Part shown: positions 26,428 to 38,081 of the stretch, piece by piece
Numbering within the stretch: position 1 is the first letter of the stretch
Layout: every line of letters begins with the position of its first letter
Assembly: GCA_035048815.1 (NCBI GenBank)
Contig: JAUCBN010000035.1
Location: 9,746,501-9,810,500, forward strand
Direction: 5' to 3'
DNA: 64,000 nt
DNA from: Abelmoschus esculentus
Lineage: Eukaryota; Streptophyta; Magnoliopsida; Malvales; Malvaceae
Program-made: the position numbers and the translations under genes
Notes under the pieces: generated by a model
The model's input: only the letters and a program-made list of their open reading frames with translations
Database searches by the model: none
What the model was told of the DNA's origin: nothing

Positions 26428-28000
26428 AAGGTTGGATCGTTGTGGGTACCCAATAATGGGTTGGTATATAAATATTGAATATGATTAAGGTGTCATAAAG
26501 TGATGAATGTACCCATGCGAGGGTTGGTATGACGAGAGTGTAAGTGGTGAAGATATCATATAAAGATTGCAAAATGGTTAGATATTATGAGAGAAAAAAT
26601 ACGTATGCATTCGTATGTTGTTTTTGTAGCTGGAAGAAAACATTGATGTTTATTTTTTTTAATATTATGATCTTCCTTGCGGTTGGTCGTATGGACTTGA
26701 GGTTGTAAAAGTACCAATAAATGGTTGGATCATACGAGTTACCTTTAGAATGGTTGGTACATGCATATTGGGATAAAGTAGAATATCATTAGGGGTGTGG
26801 AGTGTGATAGGTAACCATGGAAGGATTGGATTGGCAAAAAAGTGAGAAGTCAATAGGACAATAAAAGACGAAGTATTAAAAAATAATAAAGAAAAAGGTA
26901 ATAAGCTAGGGGTGAGGGAAGTACCTGTTGACGTTGAGATCAATAATGATAGGGGAAGTGCAACATTGTAATCTAGTGGGACTTTGGCGTTCCTCGGCAT
27001 TCTTTGAAACGATCAGAACCAAAGAGCATGGTAATCTAGCGGGCTAATGGCATTCCTCTTTGCCGTAGTTGTACTCGGTTCATTGGAGGATGTGGTAGAC
27101 AAGAAGAAGATGACTGTATTGAAGGAGAGACGATTTAAAATAATTTCATGATAATTGTATGAGATACCATTAGATGGTTGGTTCAATCGGGGTACCCTAT
27201 AAAGGATTGGTACAATAGTAACGTATATGGTTGAGGAACCATTGTCTGGTGGTGCTATAGTTTAAACCCGATAAAGGGTTAGTATGGTGAAGTTATATAT
27301 AGTCCAGTGGCCATGGATATATCGAAAGACAGTACAACATAACAAGTATGATGGTAAGACGAGTGCAGGGAAAGCAAAGTTAAAACTAGTAGATAAGCAT
27401 AGAGTAACAAAAGGTGCAAAGTAGAAAACAGTAGTTAACTGGTAAGTCAAAGAGTATGTAAAGGCACTTAGGAAAATTATTAAAAATGAAAAACAAAGGT
27501 TAAAGAGAGAACCTTGTGACGGCCGAATTGGTGATTGAGAAGGAGCTCGATACAAGGATGGTTTTTGGTCTGCTTTTCTCCGATTAAGCACCAAAGTTTG
27601 CTGTTTTAACGATTTAAAGAAGTTACAAGACCAAGAGAAGTCAAAAGTTGATCTGGAGTGATCGGTGCCAACCTCGATGGAAGCAAGCATGGGAAACAAA
27701 GATTGAAAATAAAGGGAAATAAACCGAGAAAGAAAGAATGAGGTTAGAATATAGGAGATAAACAGAAACATGGCAAAGATAAGCGAGATAAGGCTTTGGA
27801 GAATACCTTTTGACAACGAGGTAGAGAGAAAGGCATTGTCCAGTAGTGTTGTGTCGAGTAAGACCATTGATTGTAAGGAGTTGGTGATGTATACGTCCAT
27901 AGGTGATGTCCAGCAAAGGCTTGAGCAAAAACAATATGTGGAGAAGGATACCATTTATAGGTTGGAGCTTTGTGAGTACCCAAAGATGGGTTGGTTTATA
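26428..28000 (-). repeat. Dispersed degenerate motif ACCAACCC...GGGTAC...ATCCAACC in the LINE leader
   Basis: On the minus strand, short blocks of the form ATACCAACCCNTTATNGGGTAC followed by GATCCAACC and TTAATGGTA recur near 26430-26472, 26500-26540, 26705-26765, 27170-27225, 27240-27290 and 27945-27995. Spacing is irregular (about 70 to 700 bp). A separate pair, GTAATCTAGYGGG...TGGCRTTCCTC, lies at about 26967-27000 and 27030-27060. Confidence 0.65.
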
Positions 28001-28559
28001 CAGATTGTAGATGATTGAGATTCTAACAGAAGGTAAAACCATAGTATGAAAAAAAAAAAAGTTTACAGATAATAAAAATTCATCTCCAGACATAAAATGA
28101 AAGAAGAAATAATAATGGAAGAAGATTAGAGAGTAAAGCAGCCAGTATATAAAAAAGTAGCAAAGTAGATAGAAGCAGGAATTATATGTAAAAACACCAG
28201 CACTTACAGGTGAAGGAAGCTTGAAACAGGTGCAGGTAGTGGATGTCCATGGCAAATTAAGAAAGAATAAGAAGCAAAAACAGAAGATTATCGTGAATAA
28301 CGAGCGAAACACAGAGGGGAGAATAAAAGGATAAACAGAACGGTGGTGAGAAAAGAAAAATAAGATACAGACAGAGGAAGTCGATGCAACATACCATTGG
28401 GATATGGATGGAAGAAGAATCTCCTCTCTCGGTAGGAGTAGGGATAGAGGTCCGGCGAAAAGGGCATTGAATTGTGGTGGCCAAGATGGGTGGTGTTTAA
28501 GGATGAGAGGACTCGGTTGGCAGGCAACAAAGAAAAGGTATTCTCCAAAGCCTTATCTC
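27785..28559. repeat. 27 bp perfect inverted pair in the LINE leader
   Basis: GAGATAAGGCTTTGGAGAAT and seven further bases at 27785-27811 are matched exactly in reverse complement at 28533-28559, about 720 bp apart. Sequence around the two arms differs, so this is not a simple inverted duplication of a longer unit. Confidence 0.9.
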
Positions 28560-29031
28560 TGGTAGAGCTTTGTTGCCGGAAGAGGATAGCAGCAAGCACA
28601 AGCATGACAAGGTGGAGGGATGTAGGCTTGGGCAGAAAAGTTTTGGCTTTCTCTGGTATGGAAAGGTGAGGTTGAGACCCAAACCATCTAGTGGCTGTAC
28701 CAGCGCCGGAGTAAAGAAAACCGCAACAGTGCTGGAAGGGAGAACTAGACGAAGCCCTGTCATCAGAAGAAAGAAGGAGATCCATTCGGGCAAAGTAACA
28801 GATTGCAAGATCCATGATAGGAAAGCCCCTTCATGGCAAGCACGAGACAAAGAGAGATCACTGTGCGGCAGACGACTAATCTGGTGAAGAAGCCGATCAT
28901 TGGGTTGGTGGCGGAGGAGAGACAGAGCGGTAGAGGTCATTCAAAAACAAAGGCGGCGGTTAGGAAAACACAGACAAGGAGAAGGGAGAGACGGGAGAGG
29001 ATTTCATGAGAGAGGAGATTCATCCCTCATT

Positions 29032-32000
29032 GTTCGAATTTTTAACTGAGTAAAAAGTTTCGTTCAAATTTTAATTAAGTTAAAAGTTAAAAATTTTGGA
29101 TTAATCTTTATAATTATGTTCAAAAGCTATAATTAACTATTTGAACTAAAATTTTTTTATTTAATAACATTTGGTTATCGTTTTGTTGCGATTAAAACGT
29201 GCATGTCTAAATGGGCTTTATAGAGAATACGTTCTAATTTTAACCGAGTAAAAATCTAAAAATTTGAGATTAATCTGTATAATTTTGTTCAAAAGTTAAT
29301 AATTAATTATTTGAAATCATAAAATTTGATTTAACAACATTTGGTTGTCGTTTTGTTGGGATTAAAACGTGCATGTCTAAATGGGCTTTATAGAGAATCA
29401 GTTCGAATTTTAATCGAGTAAAAAGCTAAAAATTTAAGATTAATCTGTATAATTTTATTCAAAAGCTAATAATTAATCATTTGAAATCATAAAATTTGAT
29501 TTAATAACATTTGGTTATCGTTTTGTTGCGCTTAAACCGTGCATGTCTAAATAAGCTTTATAGAGAATCCATTTGAATTTTAACCGAGTAAAATTCTTTA
29601 AAATTGAGATTAATCTGTATAATTTTGTTCAAAAGCTAATAATTAATTATTTGAAATCATAAAATTTGATTTAATAACTGTTTGTTGTCGTTTTGTTGTG
29701 ATTAAATATGCATGTCTAAATGCGTTTTATAGAGAATACGTTAGAATTTTAATCGAGAAAAAAGCTGAAAATTTGAGATTAATCTGTATGATTTTGTTCA
29801 AAAGCCCATAATCAAGTATTTGAACTCATAAAATTTGATTTAATAATATTTTGGTTATCGTTTTGTTGCGATTAAAACGTGCATGTCTAAATGGAATTTA
29901 TAGAGAATCCTTTCTAATTTTAACCGATTAAAAATCTGAAAATTTGCGATTAATCTGTATAATTTTATTCAAAAGCTAATAATTAGTTATTTGAAATCAT
30001 AAAATTTGATTTAATAACTTTTAGTTGTTGTTTTGTTACGATTAAAACGTACATGTCTAAATGGGTTTTATAGGAAATACGTTCGAATTTTAACCGAGTA
30101 AATATCTGAAAATTTGATATCAATTCGTATAATTTTATTCAAAAGCCTATAATTAACTATTTGAACTCATAAAATTTAATTTAATAACATTCAGTTATCG
30201 TTTTGATGAGATTAAAACGAGCATGTCTAAATGTGGTCTATAGAGAATACGTTCGAATTTTAACCGAGTAAAAATCTTAAAATTTGAGATTAATCTGTAT
30301 GATTTTGTTCAAAAGCCCATAATTAAATATTTGAACTCATAAAATTCGATTTAATAACATTTGTTTGTCGTTTTGTTGGAATTAAAACGTGCATGTCTAA
30401 ATGGGCTTTATAGAGAATCCGTTCGAATTTTAACCGAGCAAAAAGCTAAAAATTTGAGATTAATCTGTATAAGTTTTTTTAAAATCCCATAACCAAGTAT
30501 TTGAACTCATAAAATTTGATTTAAGAATATTTGGTTGTCGTTTTGTTGCCATTAAAACTTGCATGTCTAAATGAGCTATATAGAGAATCTTTTCGAATTT
30601 TAACCGAGTTAAAAGTTGATAATTTTAGATTAATCTTTATAATTATGGTCAAAAGCCATAATTAACTATTTGAACAATTTTATTTATTTAATAAAATTTG
30701 GTTATCTTTTAGTTGCGATTAAAACGTGCATGTCTAAATAGGCTTTATAGAGAATCAGTTCGAATTTTAATTGAGTAAAAAGCTGAAAATTTAAGATTAA
30801 TCTGTATAATTTTGTTCAAAAGCCCATAATCAAGTATTTGAACTCATTAAATTTTATTTAATAATATTTTGGTTGTCGTTTTGTTGCGATTAAAACGTGA
30901 ATGTCTAAATGTGCTTTATAGAGAATACGTTCAAATTTTAATCGAGTAAAAATCTAAAAATTTAAGATTAATCTGTATAATTTGTTCAAAAGCCAATAAT
31001 TAATTATTTGAAATCATGAAATTTGATTTAATAACTTTTGATTGTCGTTTTGTTGCGATTAGAACGTGAATGTCTATATGGGCTTTATAGAGAATACGTT
31101 CTAATCTTAACCGAGTAAAAATCTGAAAATTTTGAGATAAATTTGTATAATTTTGTTTAAAAGTTAATACTTAATTATTTGAAATCATAAAATTTGATTT
31201 AATAACTTTTTGTTGTCGTTTTGTTGCGATTAAAATGAGCATGTCTAAATGGTATTTATAGAGAATACGTTCTAATTTTAACCGAATAAAAAGCTGAAAA
31301 TTTGAGATTAATCTGTATAATTTTTTCAAAAGCCTATAATCAAGTATTTGAACTCATAAAATTTGATTTAATAACATTTGATTGTCATTTTGTTACGATT
31401 AAAACGAGCATATCTAAATGGGATTTATAGAGAATACGTTCTAATTTTAACCGAGTAAAAAGCAGAAAATTTGAGATTAATCTGTATAATTTTTTCAAAA
31501 GCCCATAATCAAGTATTTGAACTCATAAAATTTGATTTAATAACATTTGGTTGTCGTTTTGTTGCGATTAAAACGTGAATGTCTAAATGGGCTTTATAGA
31601 GAATTCGTTCGAATTTTAATCGAGTTAAAAGTTGAAAATTTTAGATTAATCTTTATAATTATGTTCAAAAGCTATAATTAACTATTTGAACTAAATTTTT
31701 TTTATTTAATAATATTTGGTTATCGTTTTGTTGCGATTAAAACGTGAATGTCTAAATGGGCTTTATAGAGAATACGTTCAAATTTTAACCGAGTAAAAAT
31801 CTAAAAATTTAAGATTAATCTGTATAATTTTGTTCAAAAGCCAATAATTAACTATTTGAACTAATAAAATTTAATTTAATAACATTTGGTTGTCGTTTTG
31901 TTGCGATTAAAACGTGCATGTCTAAATGAGCTTTATAGAGAAAACGTTCGAATTTTAACCGAGTAAAAATCTAAAAATTTGAGATTAATTCGTATAATTT

Positions 32001-35000
32001 TGTTCAAAAGCCAATAATTAACTATTTGAACTCATAAAATTTAATTTAATAATATTTTTTTGTCGTTTTTTTGCGTTTAAAACGTGCATGTCTAAATGAG
32101 CGTTATAGAGAATCCATTCGAATTTTAACCGAGTAAAAATCTGAAAATTTTAGATTAATCTATATAATTTTGTTCAAAAGCTAATAATTAATTATTTGAA
32201 ATCATAAAATTTGAATTAATAAGTTTTTTTTGTCGTTTTGTTGCGATTAAAACGTGCATGTCTAAATGGGTTTTATAGAGAATTCGTTCGAATTTTATCT
32301 GAGTAAAAAGCTGAAAATTTGAGATTAATTTGTATAATTTTGTTCAAAAGCCCATAATCAAGTATTTGAACTCATAAAATTTGATTTAATAACATTTGGT
32401 TGTCGTTTTATTACCATTAAAACGTGCATGTCTAAATGGGCTTTATAGAGAATCTGTTCGAATTTTAACCGAGTTAAAACTTGAAAATTTTAGATTAATA
32501 TTTATAATTATGTTCAATATCCATAATTAACTATTTTAACTAAAAAAATTATTTAATAACATTTATTTGTCGTTTTGTTGGGATTAAAATGTGCATGTCT
32601 AAATGGGCTTTATAGAAAATCCGTTCGAATTTTAACCGAGTAAAAATCTGAAAAACTGAGATTAATCTGTATAATTTTTTTTCAAAAGAACATAATAATG
32701 TATTTGAACTCATAAAATTTTATTTAATAACATTTGGTAGTCGTTTTGTTGCGATTAAAATGTGTATGTCTAAATGGGCTTTACAAAGAATCCGTTCGAA
32801 TTTTAACCGAGTTAAAAGTTGAAAATTTTACATTAATCTTTATTATTATGTTCAAAAACAATAATTAACTATTTGAACAAAAAAAATTTATTTAATAACA
32901 TTTGGTCATCGTTTTGTTGCGATTAAAACGTACATATCCAAATGGGCTTTATAGAGAATCAATTCGAATTTTAACCGAGTAAAAATCTGAAAAATGAGAT
33001 TAATCTGTATAATTTTGTTCAAAAGCTAATAATTAATTATTTGAAATCATGAAATTTGATTTAATAACTTTTGGTTGTTGTTTTGTTGCGATTAAAACAT
33101 GCATGTCTAAATATCTTTATTGAGAATACGTTTAAATTTTAACTGGTAAAAATCTAAAAATTTGAGATTAATTTGTATAATTTTGTTCAAAAGCCTATAA
33201 TTAACTATTTGAACTCATAAAATTTAATTTAATAATATTTGGTTACCGTTTTGATGCGATTAAAACGAGAATGTCTAAATATACTCTATAGAGAATCCGT
33301 CCGAATTTTAACCGAGTAAAGAAGCTTAAAATTTGAGATTAATCTGTATAATTTTGGTCAAGAGCCCATAATTAAATATTTGAACTCATTAAATTTGATT
33401 TAATAACATTTTGGTTGTCGTTTTGTTTGGATTAAAACGTGCATGTCTAAATAGGCTTTATTGAGAATCTGTTCGAATTTTAATCGAGCAAAAAGTTGAA
33501 AATTTGATATGAATCTTTATAATTATTTCAAAAGCCATAATTAAATATTTGAAATAAATTTTTTTTATTTAATAACATTTGTTTATCATTTTGTTGCGAT
33601 TAAACCGTGCATGTCTAAATAAGCTTTATAGAGAATCCATTTGAATTTTAACCGAGTAAAATTCTTTAAAATTGAGATTAATTTGTATAATTTTGTTCAA
33701 AAGTTAATAATTAATTATTTGAAATCATAAAATTTGATTTAATAACTGTTGGTTGTCGTTTTGTTGCGATTAAAACGTGTATGCCTAAATGGGCTTAATA
33801 GAGAATACGTTCGAATTTTAATCGAGTAAAATGCTTAAAATTTGAGATTAATCTATATAATTTTGTTCAAAAGCCCATAATCAAGTATTTGAACTCATAA
33901 AATTTGATTTATTAACATTTTGTTTGTCGTTTTGTTGCGATTAAAATGTACATGTCTTAATGGGCTTTATAGAGAATTCGTTCGAATTTTAACCGAGTAA
34001 ATATCTAAAAATTTGAGATTAATTCGTATAATTTTGTTCAAAAGCCTATAATTAACTATTTCAACTCATAAAATTTAATTTAATAACATTTGGTTGTCGT
34101 TTTGATGCGATTAAAACGAGCATGTCTAAATATGCTCTATAGAGAATCTGTTCGAATTTTAACCGAGTAAAAAGCTTAAAATTTGAGATTAATCTGTATA
34201 ATTTTGTTCAAATTCTCATAATTAAATGTTTGAACTCATAAAATTCGATTTATTAATATTTGTTTTTCGTTTTGTTGGGATTAAAACGTGCATGTCTAAA
34301 TGGGCATTATAGAGAATCCATTCGAATTTTAACCAAGTAAAAAGCTAAAAATTTGAGATTAATCTGTATAATTTTTTTCAAAATCACATAATCAAGTATT
34401 TGAACTCATAAAATTTGATTTAAAAACATTTGGTTGTCTTTTTTTTGCCATTAAAACGTACATATCCAAATGGGCTTTATAGAGAATCCGTTCGAATTTT
34501 AACCGAGTAAAAATCTGAAAACTGAGATTAATTTGTATAATTTTATTGAAAAGATAATAATTTATTATTTGAAGTCATAAAATTTAATTTAATAACTTTT
34601 GGTTGTTGTTTTGTTGCGATTAAAACCTGCATGTCTAAATAGCTTTATTGAGAATACGTTCAAATTTTAAGTGGATCAAAATCTGAAAATTTGAGATTAA
34701 TTCGTATAATTTTGTTCAAAAGCCTATAATTAACTATTTTAACTTATAAAATTTAATTTAATAACATTTGGTTATCGTTTTGATACGATTAAAACGAGCA
34801 TGTCTAAATGTGCTCTATAGAGAATCTGTTCGAATTTTAAGCGAGTAAAAAAGCTTAAGATTTGAGATTAATCTGTATAATTTTGTTTAAAAGCCCATAA
34901 TTAAATATTTGAACTCATAAAATTTGATTTAATAACATTTTGGTTGTCGTTTTGTTGGGATTAAAACGTGCAAGTCTAAATAGGCTTTATAGAGAATCCG

Positions 35001-36720
35001 TTCGAATTTTAATCGAACAAAAAGTTGAAAATTTGATATTAATCTTTATAATTATTTAAAAAGCCATAATTAACTATTTGAACTAAAATTTTTTTATTTA
35101 ATAACATTTGGTTATCATTTTGTTGCGATTAAACCGTGCATATCTAAATGAGCTTTATAGAGAATCCGTTCGAATTTTAACCGAGTAAAAATCTGAAAAT
35201 TGAGATTAATTTGTATAATTTTGTTCAAAAGTTAATAATTAATTATTTAAAATCATAAAATTTGATTTAATAACTGTTGGTTGTCGTTTTGTTGCGATTA
35301 AAACGTGCATGTCTAAATGGACTTTACAGAGAATACGTTCGAATTTTAATCTAGTAAAAAGCTTAAAATTTGAGATTAATCTATATAATTTTGTTCAAAA
35401 GCCCATAATCAAGTATTTGAACTCATAAAATTTTATTTATTAACATTTTGGTTGTCGTTTTGTTGCGATTAAAACGTTCATGTCTAAATGTGCTTTATAG
35501 AGAATCCGTTCGAATTTTAACCGAGTAAATATTTGAAAATTTGATATTAATTCGTATAATTTTGTTTAAAAGCCTATAATTAACTATTTGAACTCATAAA
35601 ATTTAATTTAATAACATTTGGTTGTCGTTTTGATGCGATTAAAACGAGCATGTCTAAATGTGCTCTATAGAGAATCCGTTAGAATTTTAATCGAATAAAA
35701 AGCTGGAAATTTAAGAATAATCTGTATAATTTTTTTCAAATGCTCATAACCAAGTATTTGAACTCATAAAATTTGATTTAATAATATTTTGGTTGTTATT
35801 TTGTTACGATTAAAACGTGCATATCTAAATGGGCTATATAGAGAATCCGTTCGAATTTTAACCGAGTTAAAAGTTGAAAATTTTAGATTAATCTTTATAA
35901 TTATGTTCAAAAGCCATAATTAACTATTTGAATGAAAATATTTTTATTTAATAACATTTGGTTATCGTTTTATTGCGATTAAAACGTGTATGTATAAATG
36001 AGCTTTATAGAGAATCCGTTCGAATTTTAACAGTGTAAAAATCTGAAAAATTGAGATTAATCTGTATAATTTTATCAAAAACTAACAATTAATCATTTGA
36101 AATCATAAAATATGATTTAATAACATTTGGTTGTCGTTTTGCTGCGATTAAAACGTGCATGTCTAAGTGGGCGTTATAGAGAATTCATTCAAATTTTAAC
36201 CGAGTAAAAAACTGAAAAATTAAGATTAATCTGTATAATTTTGTTCAAAAGCTAATAATTAATTTTTTGAAATCATAAAATTTGATTTAATAAATGTTGG
36301 TTGTCATTTTGTTGCCATTAAAACTTGCATTTCTAAATGTGCTTTATAGAGAATACGTTTGAATTTTAATCGAGTAAAAAGCTGAAAATTTGAGATTAAT
36401 TTGTTTAATTTTATTCAAAAGCCCATAATCAAGTCTTTGAAATCATAAAATTTGATTTAATAATATTTTGGTTGTCATTTTGTTGCGATTAAAACATGCA
36501 TGTATAAATGGGCTTTATAGAGAATCCGTTCTAATTTTAACCGAGTAAAAATCTAAAAATTTGAGATTATTTGTATAATTTTGTTCAAGTAGCTAATAAT
36601 TAATTATTTGAAACCATAAAATTTGATTTAATAACTTTTGGTTGTCGTTTTGTTGCGATTAAAACGTACATGTCTAAATGAGCTTTATAAGGAATACGTT
36701 CGAATTTTAACCGAGTAAAA
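29032..36720 (+). repeat. 170 bp satellite, array C (about 45 monomers)
   Basis: Resumes after the LINE insertion, initially with a partly duplicated 30 bp piece (AACTGAGTAAAAAGTTTCGTTC), then regular head-to-tail monomers as in array B. Orientation is unchanged until 36720. No gene was seen. Confidence 0.95.
33100..35720 (+). repeat. Higher-order repeat, nine-monomer period (about 1528 bp)
   Basis: Rare variants recur at one spacing: the short TCTTTATTGAGAATACG form at 33111 and 34639, ATTAAACCGTGCAT at 33599 and 35128, and the GATGCGATTAAAACGAGCATG class starting ATAACATTTG at 34083 and 35611. Offsets are 1528-1529 bp, nine monomers. Confidence 0.8.
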
Positions 36721-37750
36721 TTCAAATACTTGATTATGGGCTTTTAAAAAAATTGTACAGATTAATCTTAAATTTTCAGCTTTTTACTCGGATAAAATTC
36801 GAACGGATTCTCTATAAAGCCCATTTAGACATACACGTTTTAATCCCAACAGAAGGACAGCCAAATGTTATTAAATCAATTTTTATGAGTTCAAATCTTT
36901 AATTATGGGCTTTTGAACAAAATTATACAGATTAATCTTAAATTTTCAGCTTTTTACTCGGTTAAAATTCGAACGGATTCTCTATAAAGACCATTTAGAC
37001 ATGCACGTTTTAATCGCAACAAATGACAACCAAAAGTTATTAAATCAAATTTTATGATTTTAAATAATTAATTATTAGGTTTTGAACAAAATTATACAAA
37101 TAATCTCAAATTTTCAAATTTTTACTCGGTTAAAATTAGAACGGATTCTCTATAAAGCCCATTTAGACATGCACGTTTTAATCCAAGCAAAACGAAAACC
37201 AAATGTTATTAAATCAAATTTTATGAGTTCAAATATTTAATTATGGGCTTTTGAACAAAATTATACATATTAATCTCAAATTTTAAGCTTTTTACTCGGT
37301 TAAAATTCGAACGAATTCTCTATAGAGCACATTTAGACATTCTCGTTTTAATCGCATCAAAACGACAACCAAATGTTATTAAATTAAATTTTATGAGTTC
37401 AAATAATTAATTATAGGATTTTGAACAAAATTATATGAATTAATCTCAAATTTTCAGATTTTTACTCGGTTAAAATTCGAACGGATTCTCTATAACGCTC
37501 ATTTAGACATGCACGTTTTAGTTGCAACAAAATGACAACCAAAAATTATTAAATCAAATTTTATAATTTCAAATAATTAATTATTTGCTTTTAAAAAAAA
37601 TATACTGATTAATCTCAAATTTTTAGATTTTTTCTCGGTTAAAATTTGAACGTATTCTCTGTAAAGCCCATTTAGACATGCACGTTTTAATCAGAACAAA
37701 ATGACCACCAAAATGTTATAAAATCAAATTTTATAAGTTCAAATACTTGA
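36721..37750 (-). repeat. Inverted satellite block, about six monomers
   Basis: At 36720/36721 the array flips: ...CCGAGTAAAA is followed by TTCAAATACTTGATTATGGG, the reverse complement of the usual CATAATCAAGTATTTGAA. Landmarks then run backwards (GCTTTTTACTCGG, GACATGCACGTTTTAATC). The block is about 1030 bp, close to six monomers, and begins and ends with the same TTCAAATACTTGATT word (36721 and about 37738). Confidence 0.93.
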
Positions 37751-38081
37751 TTTTGATACTTTAGGGTGAAGGTTTTATAAAGGAGAAACCAAAACTCAGG
37801 ATCTAAAGATGAAAGTTCTATATAGTTAGAACTTTTGTTTTGCAAGATCTACTAGAAAGGCGAATGGTCATATATAGGAGTGACCTGCAGCTTCAAAACT
37901 AGAAGGCAAACAAGTTCGATACAGAAGGAACTTACGAGCCTGAAGACTCAGTCAAGGAAGATGGAGAGTTTTAGAAAAACACACAATTCCTAGACCAATG
38001 ACAGAGAAGTCATTTAAAAATGAGTGCTTTTTTTATTTTTGTTTTATTCTCGTTTCACAAGAACAAGCAAAGAGGGACAAC

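Larger units (their letters stand above)
18888..29031 (-). mobile_element. 10.1 kb LINE-containing insertion in the satellite
   Basis: The satellite stops at ...ATCCGTTCAATTTT (about 18887) and resumes at GTTCGAATTTTTAACTGAG (29032) at the same monomer position, so 11-12 bp (GTTCAATTTT / GTTCGAATTTTT) are duplicated like a target site. Minus-strand order is a 4.6 kb leader (29031-24401), ORF1 (24400-23183), ORF2 (23016-18982), a 3' UTR and an oligo(A) tail (poly-T at 18883-18890). The simplest reading is one LINE insertion. The alternative is a LINE nested with another element at its 5' side. Confidence 0.65.
24401..29031 (-). other. Long pyrimidine-rich leader region 5' of LINE ORF1
   Basis: 4.6 kb lying between ORF1 and the point where the satellite resumes in register. 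The plus strand is strongly purine-rich throughout, so the minus (element sense) strand is C/T-rich, which leaves long stop-poor frames there without protein character. Its 5' edge (29031 downward) is CTCTC/CTTCC-rich, as in plant LINE 5' ends. It holds a 508 bp tandem duplication, a MITE, recurrent ACCAACCC...GGGTAC motifs and a 27 bp inverted pair. It may be an unusually long 5' UTR or a second nested element. Confidence 0.45.

Noticed and set aside
27770..28018. Plus-strand frame of 82 codons (MAKISEIRLWRIPF...)
   Set aside because: It includes one arm of the 27 bp inverted pair and is antisense to the presumed element strand. No family is recognised.
25685..28940. Several long minus-strand frames (up to 295 codons)
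   Set aside because: The minus strand is C/T-rich, so stop codons are rare by composition. The translations are Leu/Phe/Ser/Tyr-rich with no domain and overlap in different frames.
1778..37750. CRISPR-like array
   Set aside because: Repeats are contiguous 170 bp monomers without unique spacers, in a eukaryotic context.
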